Of a stretch of 39,583 bases of DNA, positions 30,638-39,540 are shown in pieces. The notes beneath the pieces were generated by a model. The model made no database searches, had not been told where the DNA came from, and worked only from the letters and a program-made list of their open reading frames with translations. This stretch comes from a virus. A program made the translations under genes and the position numbers. Position 1 is the first letter of the stretch; each line of letters opens with the position of its first letter. The stretch lies in the IMG/VR virus record IMGVR_UViG_3300024520_000194, positions 1 through 39,583 of that record. One strand, written 5' to 3'.

Positions 30638-31906
30638 ATGGCATATCCATCTTATGGTGCGGGCTCGCCGCTCGCTGGGTCGGGCTCTCCGTTTGTCCCA
30701 ACCGCTGCTACCACCTACGTTGATCTGTTCAAGACTGCTTACGCCGATACGATCCGCATGAAGACGCAGAATACAGAATCGGTCCTTTCCGATACCTGTG
30801 TTCCTGAAGTCCTCTACGGTGACCCGTTGATGCTTGACTCCTACAAGGCTGTGGACAGTCTGGTGCAGCGTGATCGCAACCAGCAGTACGGCGCTGAGTC
30901 GAACGACCTCAAGTACGAGACCACAGGGAACGAGCGTCGTCAGTTGACCCCGGAGTTCTGGGAGTTTGCTGAGATGTTTGACCCACGTGACGAGCGTGCT
31001 CTCATGCGTGCGATCCAGCCGGACGGAATGTACATTCAGAACGTCGCTGCTGCTTTCAACCGCAAAAAGGATGACGTCATTCTGACCGGATTCCTTGGTG
31101 ACGTGACGCTTAACGGCGTTGCTCTGGCTGGCGGGGATGACAACCGCGAGTTGCTCGTAGCGTTCCGTAAAGACTCCGAGGCTGCTTACGGCGGCGCGAT
31201 CAATGAAACTGCGGGTGCTACCGCACGTACTGGCAACATCCCCACCGTCGCGACTCTTGATACAGGCACTGCGGTCACTACCCTTGGCTCACGGATTGTT
31301 GGCACCCTGGGTGACCTTTGCGCTGCCGACAGCACGGCTTCCGTTGGTCAACACGGTGGGCAGAACGTTGTTCTTGGCAGCGTCACACCCCTGACAGACA
31401 TTGGCGGCACCGCATCCGCAGTGGTGGACGAAGGTCTTCACATCAAGAAGTTGCTGATTGCTCACCAAATCTTGCAGGCGAATGGCGCAGCCAACCTCGG
31501 CCAGCCGGTTGTTTGCGTGCTTCACCCGGCTCAAGTAACTGAGTTGCTTACCGAGGCGAAGTACACCAGTGCGGATTACAACGCTCTTGCGCCGCTTCAG
31601 TACGGCGAGCCTGTTCCGTTCCTGGGCATGGAGTTCCGGGTCTGCAATCAGATCGCAACTGAGGCTGTGGTTTCTGGAGTTACAAGTGGCGCTTTGACGG
31701 CTGCTCCGGTTGGTCGTTACGCTTACGTCTACACGCAGGACGCTTGTGTTTACGGGCAGGGCGACGAGATGAGTGTGCGCTTCGATGAGATCCCGCAACG
31801 TGGGTACTCCTTGCAGTGCTACCATGACTTCAGTCTTGGCGGAGTCCGTATGGACCCCAAGAAGATGGTCATCATTCCGTGTCACTCCGGTTCAACGGCT
31901 GCATAG
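30638..31906 (+). CDS. Major capsid protein
   Basis: 422 residues from ATG 30638 with GGAAGGA upstream; an in-frame TTG at 30617 is less likely. The sequence TYVDLFKTAYADTIRMKTQN near the N-terminus, LSDTCVPEVLYGDPLMLDSY, then AEMFDPRDERALMRAIQPDG and AAAFNRKKDDVILTGFLG fit the coat proteins of T7-like/phiKMV-like phages with an HK97-type fold. It forms the icosahedral shell around the scaffold. The upstream gap has a weak promoter candidate, in keeping with high expression. Confidence 0.9.
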   Translation: MAYPSYGAGSPLAGSGSPFVPTAATTYVDLFKTAYADTIRMKTQNTESVLSDTCVPEVLYGDPLMLDSYKAVDSLVQRDRNQQYGAESNDLKYETTGNERRQLTPEFWEFAEMFDPRDERALMRAIQPDGMYIQNVAAAFNRKKDDVILTGFLGDVTLNGVALAGGDDNRELLVAFRKDSEAAYGGAINETAGATARTGNIPTVATLDTGTAVTTLGSRIVGTLGDLCAADSTASVGQHGGQNVVLGSVTPLTDIGGTASAVVDEGLHIKKLLIAHQILQANGAANLGQPVVCVLHPAQVTELLTEAKYTSADYNALAPLQYGEPVPFLGMEFRVCNQIATEAVVSGVTSGALTAAPVGRYAYVYTQDACVYGQGDEMSVRFDEIPQRGYSLQCYHDFSLGGVRMDPKKMVIIPCHSGSTAA

Positions 31907-31921
31907 TGAGTGGAGGCCCCT

Positions 31922-32359
31922 GTGGCAGGTAAGACTTATTTCCAGTCCGACCGAGTGTTGGATCTGTTTTTAGGTGTAACTGTCATAGGGGCCCCCGCTA
32001 CATACGTGAACTTGTTTGTGACTAACCCGACGGGGGACAACCAGGCGGGTGTGGAGTGGGCAGCAGCCCGCGTCGAAGTGCTAAACGCTCTGCCTAGCCC
32101 GAATCTTTTCCTGCCCTATTGGGGGGCGAAGAAGTCTGACGGCAATCTCCGTTACGTCGATAACGTGTACACGATCTCGTGGACAATGGCGGACGCAGCC
32201 ACGTATGTTGACCACGAAACGGTGGTCGGTATAGGGGTGTGGGACGCGTCAGTGCTTGGACACTTGTTGTACTGGGAAGAACTAGAGAAAAGCGTCGCCA
32301 TGCAACCAGAGGAGGAGATAGCCTTTGGTACTGGCGCATTAAGAGTTAGGGAAGATTGA
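31922..32359 (+). CDS. Small virion protein, paralogue 1
   Basis: 145 residues from GTG 31922 with GGAGG six bases upstream. The pattern DRVLDLFLGVTVIGAPATYV near the start, a middle WTMADAATYVDHETVVGIGVWD, and HLLYWEELEKSVAMQPEEEI near the end resembles small beta-rich phage structural proteins with a 'LLD..FGGT..TPPAT...' start often found near capsid genes. Probably a head decoration or tail-associated protein. The next gene is related. Confidence 0.6.
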   Translation: MAGKTYFQSDRVLDLFLGVTVIGAPATYVNLFVTNPTGDNQAGVEWAAARVEVLNALPSPNLFLPYWGAKKSDGNLRYVDNVYTISWTMADAATYVDHETVVGIGVWDASVLGHLLYWEELEKSVAMQPEEEIAFGTGALRVRED

Positions 32360-32826
32360 TGGCTAATCAAATAACGGACGCCTTGAAACATGGAATGCTT
32401 GACCACGCAGTGTCCGGTACTCTGTACCATACCGCTGCGAGTGAGAATATTGATATAGTATTCCACGTTCACAATACTGACAGGAGAACCAACCCGCCGA
32501 ACACCGCAGGTGGCGGTGATTGGTTGGAGCCCCACTCGTCCTGCGTAGTATCGGATGTGGCTTGGGACGCTGCTGCCTTAGGCAAGGTTGAAAACGCGTC
32601 GGCGATCTCACAGTCAAACGCGCAGGACCCGGCAACGCTGAGTGGCACAGGCGACCGCATCTCCTGGGTGTCTATTCACCTGAAGGCTAGCGCTACCGCT
32701 CCGGGATACGCTAATGTGATTGTGGCGATTGATCTTGGCTTTGGTAACGCAGGGGCTGGCGTGGACTTTAGTGCAGGGGACACTATTAGCGTTGCTGCCC
32801 AAGCGCTTGATCTTACGCTTAGTTAA
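32359..32826 (+). CDS. Small virion protein, paralogue 2
   Basis: 155 residues; the ATG overlaps the previous TGA. Starts MANQITDALKHGMLDHAVSG, then beta-rich sequence, and ends with FSAGDTISVAAQALDLTLS, the same architecture (helix, strand-rich middle, sAGDt-I-like end) as the preceding protein. The two probably arose by duplication, with low identity now. Likely a head or tail decoration protein. Confidence 0.6.
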   Translation: MANQITDALKHGMLDHAVSGTLYHTAASENIDIVFHVHNTDRRTNPPNTAGGGDWLEPHSSCVVSDVAWDAAALGKVENASAISQSNAQDPATLSGTGDRISWVSIHLKASATAPGYANVIVAIDLGFGNAGAGVDFSAGDTISVAAQALDLTLS

Positions 32827-32861
32827 GGCCGTGTCTTCAGGTTTACTTGGAGGACGTGACC

Positions 32862-33224
32862 ATGTTGTTGCAGTTTGGCTCCACCAATCCAGCACCAGTT
32901 GTGCCCAGTGCCTACCCCTCCGCGTCAGTGTTGATAGCGGGCATTACCGACGGCACATACACATGTGCCTACCAGGAGAGCCTGACGGACCGATGGTTTT
33001 ACGTGACAGAGGGGTTCCTTCGGTCGAAGACTGACCGACCAGGGTTTTGGGATTTCCGGCTAGTTGATACAGTGCACCTCGTCGAGAGGAAACTTTGCTG
33101 TAAAGCGGTCGTCAAGGCCACGGGCGTTCCTGAGTTGGGGTTCGAGATCAAGGGTCATGGGCCGGGCATCTATACGGTCGGTGAGTCCATGAACAATCGC
33201 TCCTTTGTTAGAGTGCCCGTATGA
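32862..33224 (+). CDS. Hypothetical virion protein
   Basis: 120 residues from ATG 32862 with GGAGG upstream. Beta-strand-rich with aromatic residues (TCAYQESLTDRWFYVTEG, RPGFWDFRLVD) and two adjacent Cys. No family recognised. Its stop overlaps the start of the repeat protein (ATGA), so it is co-translated with the tail genes. Confidence 0.65.
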   Translation: MLLQFGSTNPAPVVPSAYPSASVLIAGITDGTYTCAYQESLTDRWFYVTEGFLRSKTDRPGFWDFRLVDTVHLVERKLCCKAVVKATGVPELGFEIKGHGPGIYTVGESMNNRSFVRVPV

Positions 33225-36200
33225 CGACTGGTCTAAATGCAAGGATAGTCGATAGGGCCAGAGGCTACATAACTGGGGTCGGGGACGACGACAACTATAC
33301 CCTGACTACCGCAAATGCTGGCCAGATCATACTTGCTTCGGCGTGCATGGATGATGACGACGAGTTCAGGACTGGTAACTCTCACAGTATTGTATACAGA
33401 GCAAGAGGCGCCACCTCCTTTGTGGCCCTTCCGACGTCTTCCTTTGGGACTGTCCCTTATGTAGATTTCAGTAACACGACGATATCCAATGGCTCCAATG
33501 TAACCAATGCCAACCGTCGTGCTAATAGTACGTACAACCCTAGTGGTAACGGTTTCAGGGCGTCCGGGAAAGAGTTCGTGACCTCGCAGTCACATAACTA
33601 TGGGACTAGATGCCGGGACCATAACACAGAAATGCAAGTTGCGATAAACTTCAGCAACTGTGGTTCGTCTACGACGTGGGAGTTCCAGACAGTTTGGGAA
33701 GATGATGATGGTGCGACTACTAATGTAAGTTGCCCTTCCATTACGACGGTTGCAGCAACGGCCACTAGGGTTGTGGCTGGCACGGCGTCAATAGGAACTG
33801 TGAGCGTGACGCAGAGTGTGGTTAACTCTGATCTGTACCACGCTTATTATGCTGACATAGTGCCGCTAGGTACTGTGGACAGTAGCGTCACTGCTACTGT
33901 AATCGAGACGTTGCGAGACGCTGCTTCTTCAGCGTCGATAGGCACGGCATCCCCATCCGTAACCGTTACTGTCACCTCTGACGCCGTCGTCGCTGGTACC
34001 GCTTCAATCGGTACCGTTGCAGGTGCTGCTACTATTAACAGTGCTAAGGTGACTAGGGATGCTGCCTCTTCTGCGTCGATTGGGACAGCGGCTGCCACTA
34101 TCACTATAGATTCTATTACTGAGACTTCGAGTGTTGTAGATACCGCTTCAATCGGTACCGTTGCAGGTGCCGCTACTATTAACAGTGCTAAGGTGACCAG
34201 GGACGCCGCCTCTTCTGCGTCGATTGCCACGGTTGGTCTTGCCCCTGTTCTTGTCACTGCTACTAGGGTCACGAGTACTATAGGCGAAGCCACTTCGATA
34301 GGGACAGTCGAGGGTGCCGCCACTATTAACAGTGCTAAGGTGACTAGGGATGCTGCCTCTTCTGCGTCGATCGGCACGGTAGCCCCAGCGGTGATCGTTG
34401 GTACTACGTCAGATGCCGTTGTCGCTGGTGTAGCGTTAATAGGTACAGTTGAAGGTGCCGCTGCTATTAGTAGTATTACTGGGCAGAGCGCTCCTGGTGG
34501 TACTGCTTCGATTGGCACCGTAACCCCGGTAGCAATCGTTGGCACCACGTCGGATGCTGTTGTCGCTAGTACTGCTTCAGTAGGCACCGTTGAAGGTGCT
34601 GCTACTATTAACAGTGCTAAGGTGACTAGAGATGCTGCCTCTTCTGCTTCCATCGGCACGGTGTCACCAGCAGTGATCGTTGGTACCTCGTCAGACGCTG
34701 TTGTCGCTGGGGTTGCGTCAATAGGCACGCTTGCTGTCGGGCCCTCCTTGGGGTTGTCCCTTGTCAGCACTTCTAGGCTAACTCGCGACGTTGCTGGTGT
34801 CGCCTCGATAGGAACGGTTGAGGGCGCTGCTACTCTCGTTGTCAACAGTGGGTCCAGTTTCCCTGCGGGAGTTGCTTCCATCGGCACGGTGTCACCAGCG
34901 GTCATCGTTGGTACCACGTCAGACGCTGTTGTCGCTAGTACCGCTTCGATCGGCACAGTGTCACCAGCGGTCATCGTTCTCACTACATCAGATGCTGTTG
35001 TCACTGGTACCGCTTCGATTGCCACGGTTGGTCTTGGCCCTGTTCTTGTCACTGCCACTAGAGCCACCAGCAATGTAGGTGAACCCGCTTCAGTAGGCAC
35101 AGTTGAAGGCGCCGCTACTGTTAGTAGTGCTAAGGTGACTAGGGATGCTGCCTCTTCTGCGTCAGTCGGAACCGTAACCCCAGCGGTAGACGTAGGCAGT
35201 ACAGGCGGTGGCGTCAATGTTCCTGTGTCTGCTGCCGCGTCGATCGGCACAGTGTCACCAGCGGTCATCGTCGATTCTATATCAGACGTTCTGGTCACAG
35301 GTGCTGCGTCAGTAGGTACGGTTGCCGTTGCGCCGGGCCTCGGCCACAACTACGGGATTGTCGTTTCAAGGGCCACAAGAAGCGTGGCAGTGAGCGTCTC
35401 AGTAGGAGGCGTTGGAGCGCTGATTGATCTCGTCATTGTTCCCCCAGTGGGAGTTGCTGGAACCGCTGCAATCGGGTCCTTAAGCATAGTGATTGCTGTC
35501 GATTCCCTGACGGGGATTAGTGACCTGGCCCCTTCGGCTTCAATAGGGGAAGTCACTGTAAGTGTCACAACAAATAGCGCCCCGGTGATTCAGAGTGTGT
35601 CGGGCACTGCGTCGATTGGGTCAGTATCCGCTGGCGGATCAATCTCCGCTGCCTTGTGGCGTGAAGTTGTAGGGAGCGCTTCAACTGGAGGAGTCGCCTC
35701 TGCTATCTGGGTGGATTCGGCAACCTACCTAATATCTGTTACAATCGACGGGGTCGGAAGCCTCACCGAAAACCTTTTGAAAAGGAGCGTTATCGTGTCA
35801 GTAGAAGAAATATGGAACATTGGTTTAACCCAACTAGGGGTGGGTCGAGTGGACTCGGCGGTCAACGACAATAGCGCTCAGGCTGAGTTGTTGAGGGATA
35901 TCTGGCCCAACTTCCGCAAGCAGTTCATTAGCGACCATGCGTGGAATGGGTGTAAGACAACGGCAGCGCTCACTGCATACCCGGATAGCGATTTCAAGGA
36001 CACTACTAGGTGGGCGACCATTTACTCCCTGCCGTCCGACTACATTCGAGCCCTGACTGTGAACGGGCACAAAAATCAACCGAGTAACTCAGAGTCGGTG
36101 ATGTGGGAGATCGAGGCGGTAGCCAATGATAGTGGGGTAAAAAGTCGTTGCCTGTGTTCTAACCAGAGTTCCGCTAAGTTAGAGTATGTGTTCGACGTAG

Positions 36201-36427
36201 GGGATGCTAATACTGACCTACTCGCTCCAGCCATGAAGCACGCAATGGGTATCGCGTTAGGGGCCTTTGTCGCTCCTAACTTTGGCAAGTCAGCGAATGA
36301 AATCGCGCTTATGGAGCAGAAAGTTAAGGAAGCGCTCTTGAGGGCTAAAGGGGTTGACGGCCAGGAGAACTCGGCCCGCTACTTCTCTCCCTCGGAGTTG
36401 GTGGAATCAAGATATAGGAGCCTTTAA
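33221..36427 (+). CDS. Repeat-rich tail protein/adhesin fused in frame to tail tubular protein A
   Basis: 1,068 residues. Residues about 1-175 are a beta-rich head domain with Cys pairs (HNTEMQVAINFSNCGSSTTW). Residues about 180-835 are built of ~20-24-residue repeats around ASIGTV, for example SAKVTRDAASSASIGTV and AVIVGTTSDAVVAG. At least five near-identical 50-bp copies exist in the DNA. Residues 859-1068 are a complete tail tubular protein A (VEEIWNIGLTQLGVGRVDSA, FISDHAWNGC). An internal GTG with a strong ribosome site (35795) suggests A is also made alone. The repeat part resembles a beta-solenoid or fibrous adhesin that could contact the host. A base error upstream that removed a stop is an alternative explanation of the fusion. 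Confidence 0.75.
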   Translation: MTTGLNARIVDRARGYITGVGDDDNYTLTTANAGQIILASACMDDDDEFRTGNSHSIVYRARGATSFVALPTSSFGTVPYVDFSNTTISNGSNVTNANRRANSTYNPSGNGFRASGKEFVTSQSHNYGTRCRDHNTEMQVAINFSNCGSSTTWEFQTVWEDDDGATTNVSCPSITTVAATATRVVAGTASIGTVSVTQSVVNSDLYHAYYADIVPLGTVDSSVTATVIETLRDAASSASIGTASPSVTVTVTSDAVVAGTASIGTVAGAATINSAKVTRDAASSASIGTAAATITIDSITETSSVVDTASIGTVAGAATINSAKVTRDAASSASIATVGLAPVLVTATRVTSTIGEATSIGTVEGAATINSAKVTRDAASSASIGTVAPAVIVGTTSDAVVAGVALIGTVEGAAAISSITGQSAPGGTASIGTVTPVAIVGTTSDAVVASTASVGTVEGAATINSAKVTRDAASSASIGTVSPAVIVGTSSDAVVAGVASIGTLAVGPSLGLSLVSTSRLTRDVAGVASIGTVEGAATLVVNSGSSFPAGVASIGTVSPAVIVGTTSDAVVASTASIGTVSPAVIVLTTSDAVVTGTASIATVGLGPVLVTATRATSNVGEPASVGTVEGAATVSSAKVTRDAASSASVGTVTPAVDVGSTGGGVNVPVSAAASIGTVSPAVIVDSISDVLVTGAASVGTVAVAPGLGHNYGIVVSRATRSVAVSVSVGGVGALIDLVIVPPVGVAGTAAIGSLSIVIAVDSLTGISDLAPSASIGEVTVSVTTNSAPVIQSVSGTASIGSVSAGGSISAALWREVVGSASTGGVASAIWVDSATYLISVTIDGVGSLTENLLKRSVIVSVEEIWNIGLTQLGVGRVDSAVNDNSAQAELLRDIWPNFRKQFISDHAWNGCKTTAALTAYPDSDFKDTTRWATIYSLPSDYIRALTVNGHKNQPSNSESVMWEIEAVANDSGVKSRCLCSNQSSAKLEYVFDVGDANTDLLAPAMKHAMGIALGAFVAPNFGKSANEIALMEQKVKEALLRAKGVDGQENSARYFSPSELVESRYRSL
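34031..35166 (+). repeat. Near-identical 50-bp coding repeats in the adhesin
   Basis: Copies start at 34031, 34175, 34322, 34604 and 35117 and encode TINSAKVTRDAASSASI or close variants. The first four differ by only a few bases; the fifth is more diverged. Units between them are more varied. Such identity within one gene points to recent duplication or homogenisation and allows repeat-number change. Confidence 0.8.
35795..36427 (+). CDS. Tail tubular protein A (nested in-frame start)
   Basis: 210 residues from GTG 35795, close to the 196 of T7 gp11. AAAAGGAG lies seven bases upstream, one of the best ribosome sites in the late block. The product starts MSVEEIWNIGLTQLGVGRVD and contains LRDIWPNFRKQFISDHAWNG, RWATIYSLPSDYIRALTVNG and a C-terminal YFSPSELVESRYRSL, the tail tubular A pattern. 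It forms the ring that joins portal and nozzle. The same frame continues upstream into the repeat protein without a stop; a TGA lies in another frame at 35778-35780, directly before the ribosome site. Independent synthesis is very likely. Confidence 0.8.
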   Translation: MSVEEIWNIGLTQLGVGRVDSAVNDNSAQAELLRDIWPNFRKQFISDHAWNGCKTTAALTAYPDSDFKDTTRWATIYSLPSDYIRALTVNGHKNQPSNSESVMWEIEAVANDSGVKSRCLCSNQSSAKLEYVFDVGDANTDLLAPAMKHAMGIALGAFVAPNFGKSANEIALMEQKVKEALLRAKGVDGQENSARYFSPSELVESRYRSL

Positions 36428-39400
36428 TGGCGTGGCATCCACAAGTCTCTTTTAGCCAAGGTGAGGTTTCTCCTCGGCTAGACGGTCTCTATAACCAGGA
36501 GGTCTACGACGCGTCCTGCCGTAAGTTAGAGGCTGGGATAGTATCGTCTAGTGGAACCGTCGAGAAACGTAACGGCAGCACGTACCGTGGCGACACCGCG
36601 TTTTCAACTGCGACAGTGACTACTTTCACCTCTACTGCTGTGAAGTTGATCCCCTTCCGTGTCGGGACAGACACCTACGTTCTGGTGTTCGAGGTGCTGA
36701 CGGACGACACACGTACCTGGGGCGCTATCCGTGTGGTAAAGAACGACGTGTTCTATACGTCAACGGGATCGGACACATACACCGGCACGCAGATATGGAA
36801 GGCATACACCTACACCCATCTTCCGTTCAGGACGCAAGAGTCACTCTTCCACACTGGAGCCGCTGCTGATTACTTACCGCCTGGAAGCGATGCCTCCTTC
36901 AGCAAGTTATTCGGTTGGCACCACTTCACCGCTGCTCAACTGCCAGACGTGACATACTTCCAGCATGAAGACAACTTGATTGTGTGTCACCCCGACGCCG
37001 TCCCGCTAGAAGTATTCAATACTGTAGATACTGACGGGACAAAAGTCCTAGACACCAGGACGTATGCGGTGAACAGGCGTTCTCCTGAGGTAATCAGGTA
37101 TGGTGAACGGTTCACTATGAATGTTACTGGGGGGACTGATGGCGCCTACACCGTAGAGTCTTCACGTGACTGGTTTGGCGAGGACGACATAGGGGCGATA
37201 TACAGGATCGGCTCCCTCTCTGCTTCACACGCGACAGCCGTTACCGACGTGGACGATAACACTACTACGTCGCGAGACGAGTGGGACGATAGAGGGGGGT
37301 ACTTTGCAAAGGTAGTCAAGGTGATAGACAAGCGGAAATGTACCGTGTCGGTCATCTCTGCCACCACTGTGCAAGGCAGGACCTACGTTGCTGACGTTTC
37401 TGACCCCTATGACTGGGACGGTCCCTGGATCAGGGAAGAGGGGACCATAGGCTATCATCATCTAAAGGCTGGGTATGGATGGAACCCTTCCCCGGAGACC
37501 CTTGGGGAGACCATATCTTACGCTGGGCTAAACTTGATACAAAATGACGAAGTATCTACTAGTCTCAGTAAGCCCTTGTTGTCAGACAGCACTCCCTTCT
37601 TCGAGTATTCCCTTGCTGGCTGCATCCTGGGTAATCGAGCAGACGACACGGCAACACCTGTGAACCTTACCAGGGAGTGTTATGCTCTGATGACTGGTGA
37701 CATCTCGGGGAACGTCCTCCAAGGCTCAATCATAAACGGAGCACAAGCACCTAGTGCGACGGTTCCTGGTTGGGTAACGGCAGGTATTGAAGACCGTTGG
37801 CCTACCAGTGCAGGACTTACAGGTCAGAGCGTGTATCGCCTACGAAGGAAGTCTAGCCATACGGCATACGCGCCCACCGTCACTTGGTCACCGGGCATAT
37901 CGCACTACGGAGACGATCATGTCATCGACGGGTGGCGTGTGAGACCTAAGCGTGGCGACAAAGTATACATTTGCGTAGGGAATATTGAGCCCGAGATCTC
38001 AGGCAATGCCGACTGGAAGGTAGCCTTTGACTCCATACCGGAGGGCCATGCCACGTCGTTTGGGACTGGGGAGGTGATAGGGGATATTGGTGAAGCGCCA
38101 ACCGCAACCAATGTGATCGGCACCGCTGGCACTGTTCATGTCAACGGTGGAGTATTCGCCCTGCGGAATGCCTTTAACGCCAGCGGTGGCGTGGACGTGG
38201 TCAAGGGCGTGGTGTATATAGCGGCTACCGTTTTGGTTCCTCCAACCTCACGTTCTGCGACGTCGAAGTATAGCCTCGGTTGGTCTAAGGCCGTGGGCTT
38301 CCCCAGTTGCGGGGTAAGTCACCAGGGTCGTGTGATCTTCGGTGGGTTTGATCTGGCGAAACGAGTGGTGGTTGGTAGTGAGCCTGACAGACCGTTCGAT
38401 TTCGGGCTTGGCGGCACCGCTGCTGACGGCTTCCACTTCCTGGTGAACGACTTGCGTGGTAGCCGGGTACGCTGGCTGTCTTCCGGTAAGGACCTTCTCA
38501 TAGGTACAACAACCGGGGAGTTCTCAGTAACTGGTTCCCCCCTCTCTGCTGTATCTGTAGGAGTTGATAGGGAGTCGGCCTATGGGTCTGCGTCTGTCCG
38601 CCCAGTAATCGTTGGCACCGTACTCATGTACGTGCAGAAGGACCGGAAGACCATCCGGGCGATGCGCTACAACTTCGATAATCAAAGGTACCAGAGCAGG
38701 AACATTACGCAGGAGCATTCACACCTCTTCTCCTCTGCCACGATCGAGGAGATGGTTGTGTGGGAGGGGCAAGAAGACCCTGTTGTGCTTGTTCGTCTAG
38801 CGGACGGAGAGGTGCTCGCCTGCCGTGTGAACGAGATTGACGGATTTATGGGGTGGTCGAGGATGAAGTTCCCGTCGTGCTCGTCGATCTCCACTGCACG
38901 GAACTATACTGCTGGCGTGTCTTCTTCTGCCACAGCCGTAGACTCCTTCTACATGGCGACAACAGACACCGACAAGTCACGCCTCAACCAATATGATGAC
39001 ACCATCTACATTGACGAAGCAGTTGTGATGGACAGTGTTACTAACACAACGTTGACCTTCCCTGCAGGATACACATACCTCGATGGGGAGACAGTCTCAG
39101 TTATCATAGACGGGGTATACCGTGGTGAAGAGATAGTAGAAGTCGGTGCTGGCGGGGGACCGTCCATCGTGAAGTCGTCTAGTAACGGCACGCCTCTCAC
39201 AGCCACCGTGGGGAAAAAGATCAGCATGGTCATGCAGCCGAGGGTGCCAGAAATCGGTGCAGCGAGCAGGGTGGCGAGTACTTTAGGTCGGTTGAAGAAC
39301 TACTCCTCCGTGGTGGTGAACCTTCATGGCTCAAAGGCTGCGCAAGTAAATGGATATGAAGCGGACGGTAGCACATTCAGCACCGCAGCGACGGTGTCGA

Positions 39401-39540
39401 GTCACCCTGTACTGAATGGCTGGTACGAAGTACCTGTTACTGGTTTATATGGGATTCAGCCTCTCTTGGAGATCACTTCGGACAGGCCATACCCCATTGA
39501 AGTCTCAGGTGTTTCAATAGATGTCAGTGTGGAAGGATAG
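36427..39540 (+). CDS. Tail tubular protein B (nozzle)
   Basis: 1,037 residues; the ATG overlaps the previous stop (TAATG). The start MAWHPQVSFSQGEVSPRLDG and YDASCRKLEAGIVSSSGTVEKRNGS is typical of podovirus nozzle proteins (T7 gp12-like), which often begin with a 'F..GE.SP.L.GR.D...Y..g...l.N....p.G...rRpG' pattern. The rest is beta-rich with the LIPFRVGTDTYVLVF and PDVTYFQHEDNLIVCHPD segments also common in the family. Longer than T7 gp12 (794 aa). It forms the tail nozzle on tail tubular protein A. Its 3' end repeats at 2-94. Confidence 0.88.
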   Translation: MAWHPQVSFSQGEVSPRLDGLYNQEVYDASCRKLEAGIVSSSGTVEKRNGSTYRGDTAFSTATVTTFTSTAVKLIPFRVGTDTYVLVFEVLTDDTRTWGAIRVVKNDVFYTSTGSDTYTGTQIWKAYTYTHLPFRTQESLFHTGAAADYLPPGSDASFSKLFGWHHFTAAQLPDVTYFQHEDNLIVCHPDAVPLEVFNTVDTDGTKVLDTRTYAVNRRSPEVIRYGERFTMNVTGGTDGAYTVESSRDWFGEDDIGAIYRIGSLSASHATAVTDVDDNTTTSRDEWDDRGGYFAKVVKVIDKRKCTVSVISATTVQGRTYVADVSDPYDWDGPWIREEGTIGYHHLKAGYGWNPSPETLGETISYAGLNLIQNDEVSTSLSKPLLSDSTPFFEYSLAGCILGNRADDTATPVNLTRECYALMTGDISGNVLQGSIINGAQAPSATVPGWVTAGIEDRWPTSAGLTGQSVYRLRRKSSHTAYAPTVTWSPGISHYGDDHVIDGWRVRPKRGDKVYICVGNIEPEISGNADWKVAFDSIPEGHATSFGTGEVIGDIGEAPTATNVIGTAGTVHVNGGVFALRNAFNASGGVDVVKGVVYIAATVLVPPTSRSATSKYSLGWSKAVGFPSCGVSHQGRVIFGGFDLAKRVVVGSEPDRPFDFGLGGTAADGFHFLVNDLRGSRVRWLSSGKDLLIGTTTGEFSVTGSPLSAVSVGVDRESAYGSASVRPVIVGTVLMYVQKDRKTIRAMRYNFDNQRYQSRNITQEHSHLFSSATIEEMVVWEGQEDPVVLVRLADGEVLACRVNEIDGFMGWSRMKFPSCSSISTARNYTAGVSSSATAVDSFYMATTDTDKSRLNQYDDTIYIDEAVVMDSVTNTTLTFPAGYTYLDGETVSVIIDGVYRGEEIVEVGAGGGPSIVKSSSNGTPLTATVGKKISMVMQPRVPEIGAASRVASTLGRLKNYSSVVVNLHGSKAAQVNGYEADGSTFSTAATVSSHPVLNGWYEVPVTGLYGIQPLLEITSDRPYPIEVSGVSIDVSVEG

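Noticed and set aside
33847-35349. 500-codon open frame on the minus strand inside the repeat protein gene
   Set aside because: It mirrors the plus-strand ASIGTV repeats, has only low-complexity Thr/Ala/Val sequence, no ribosome site and no family pattern; it exists because the repeat lacks stops on both strands.
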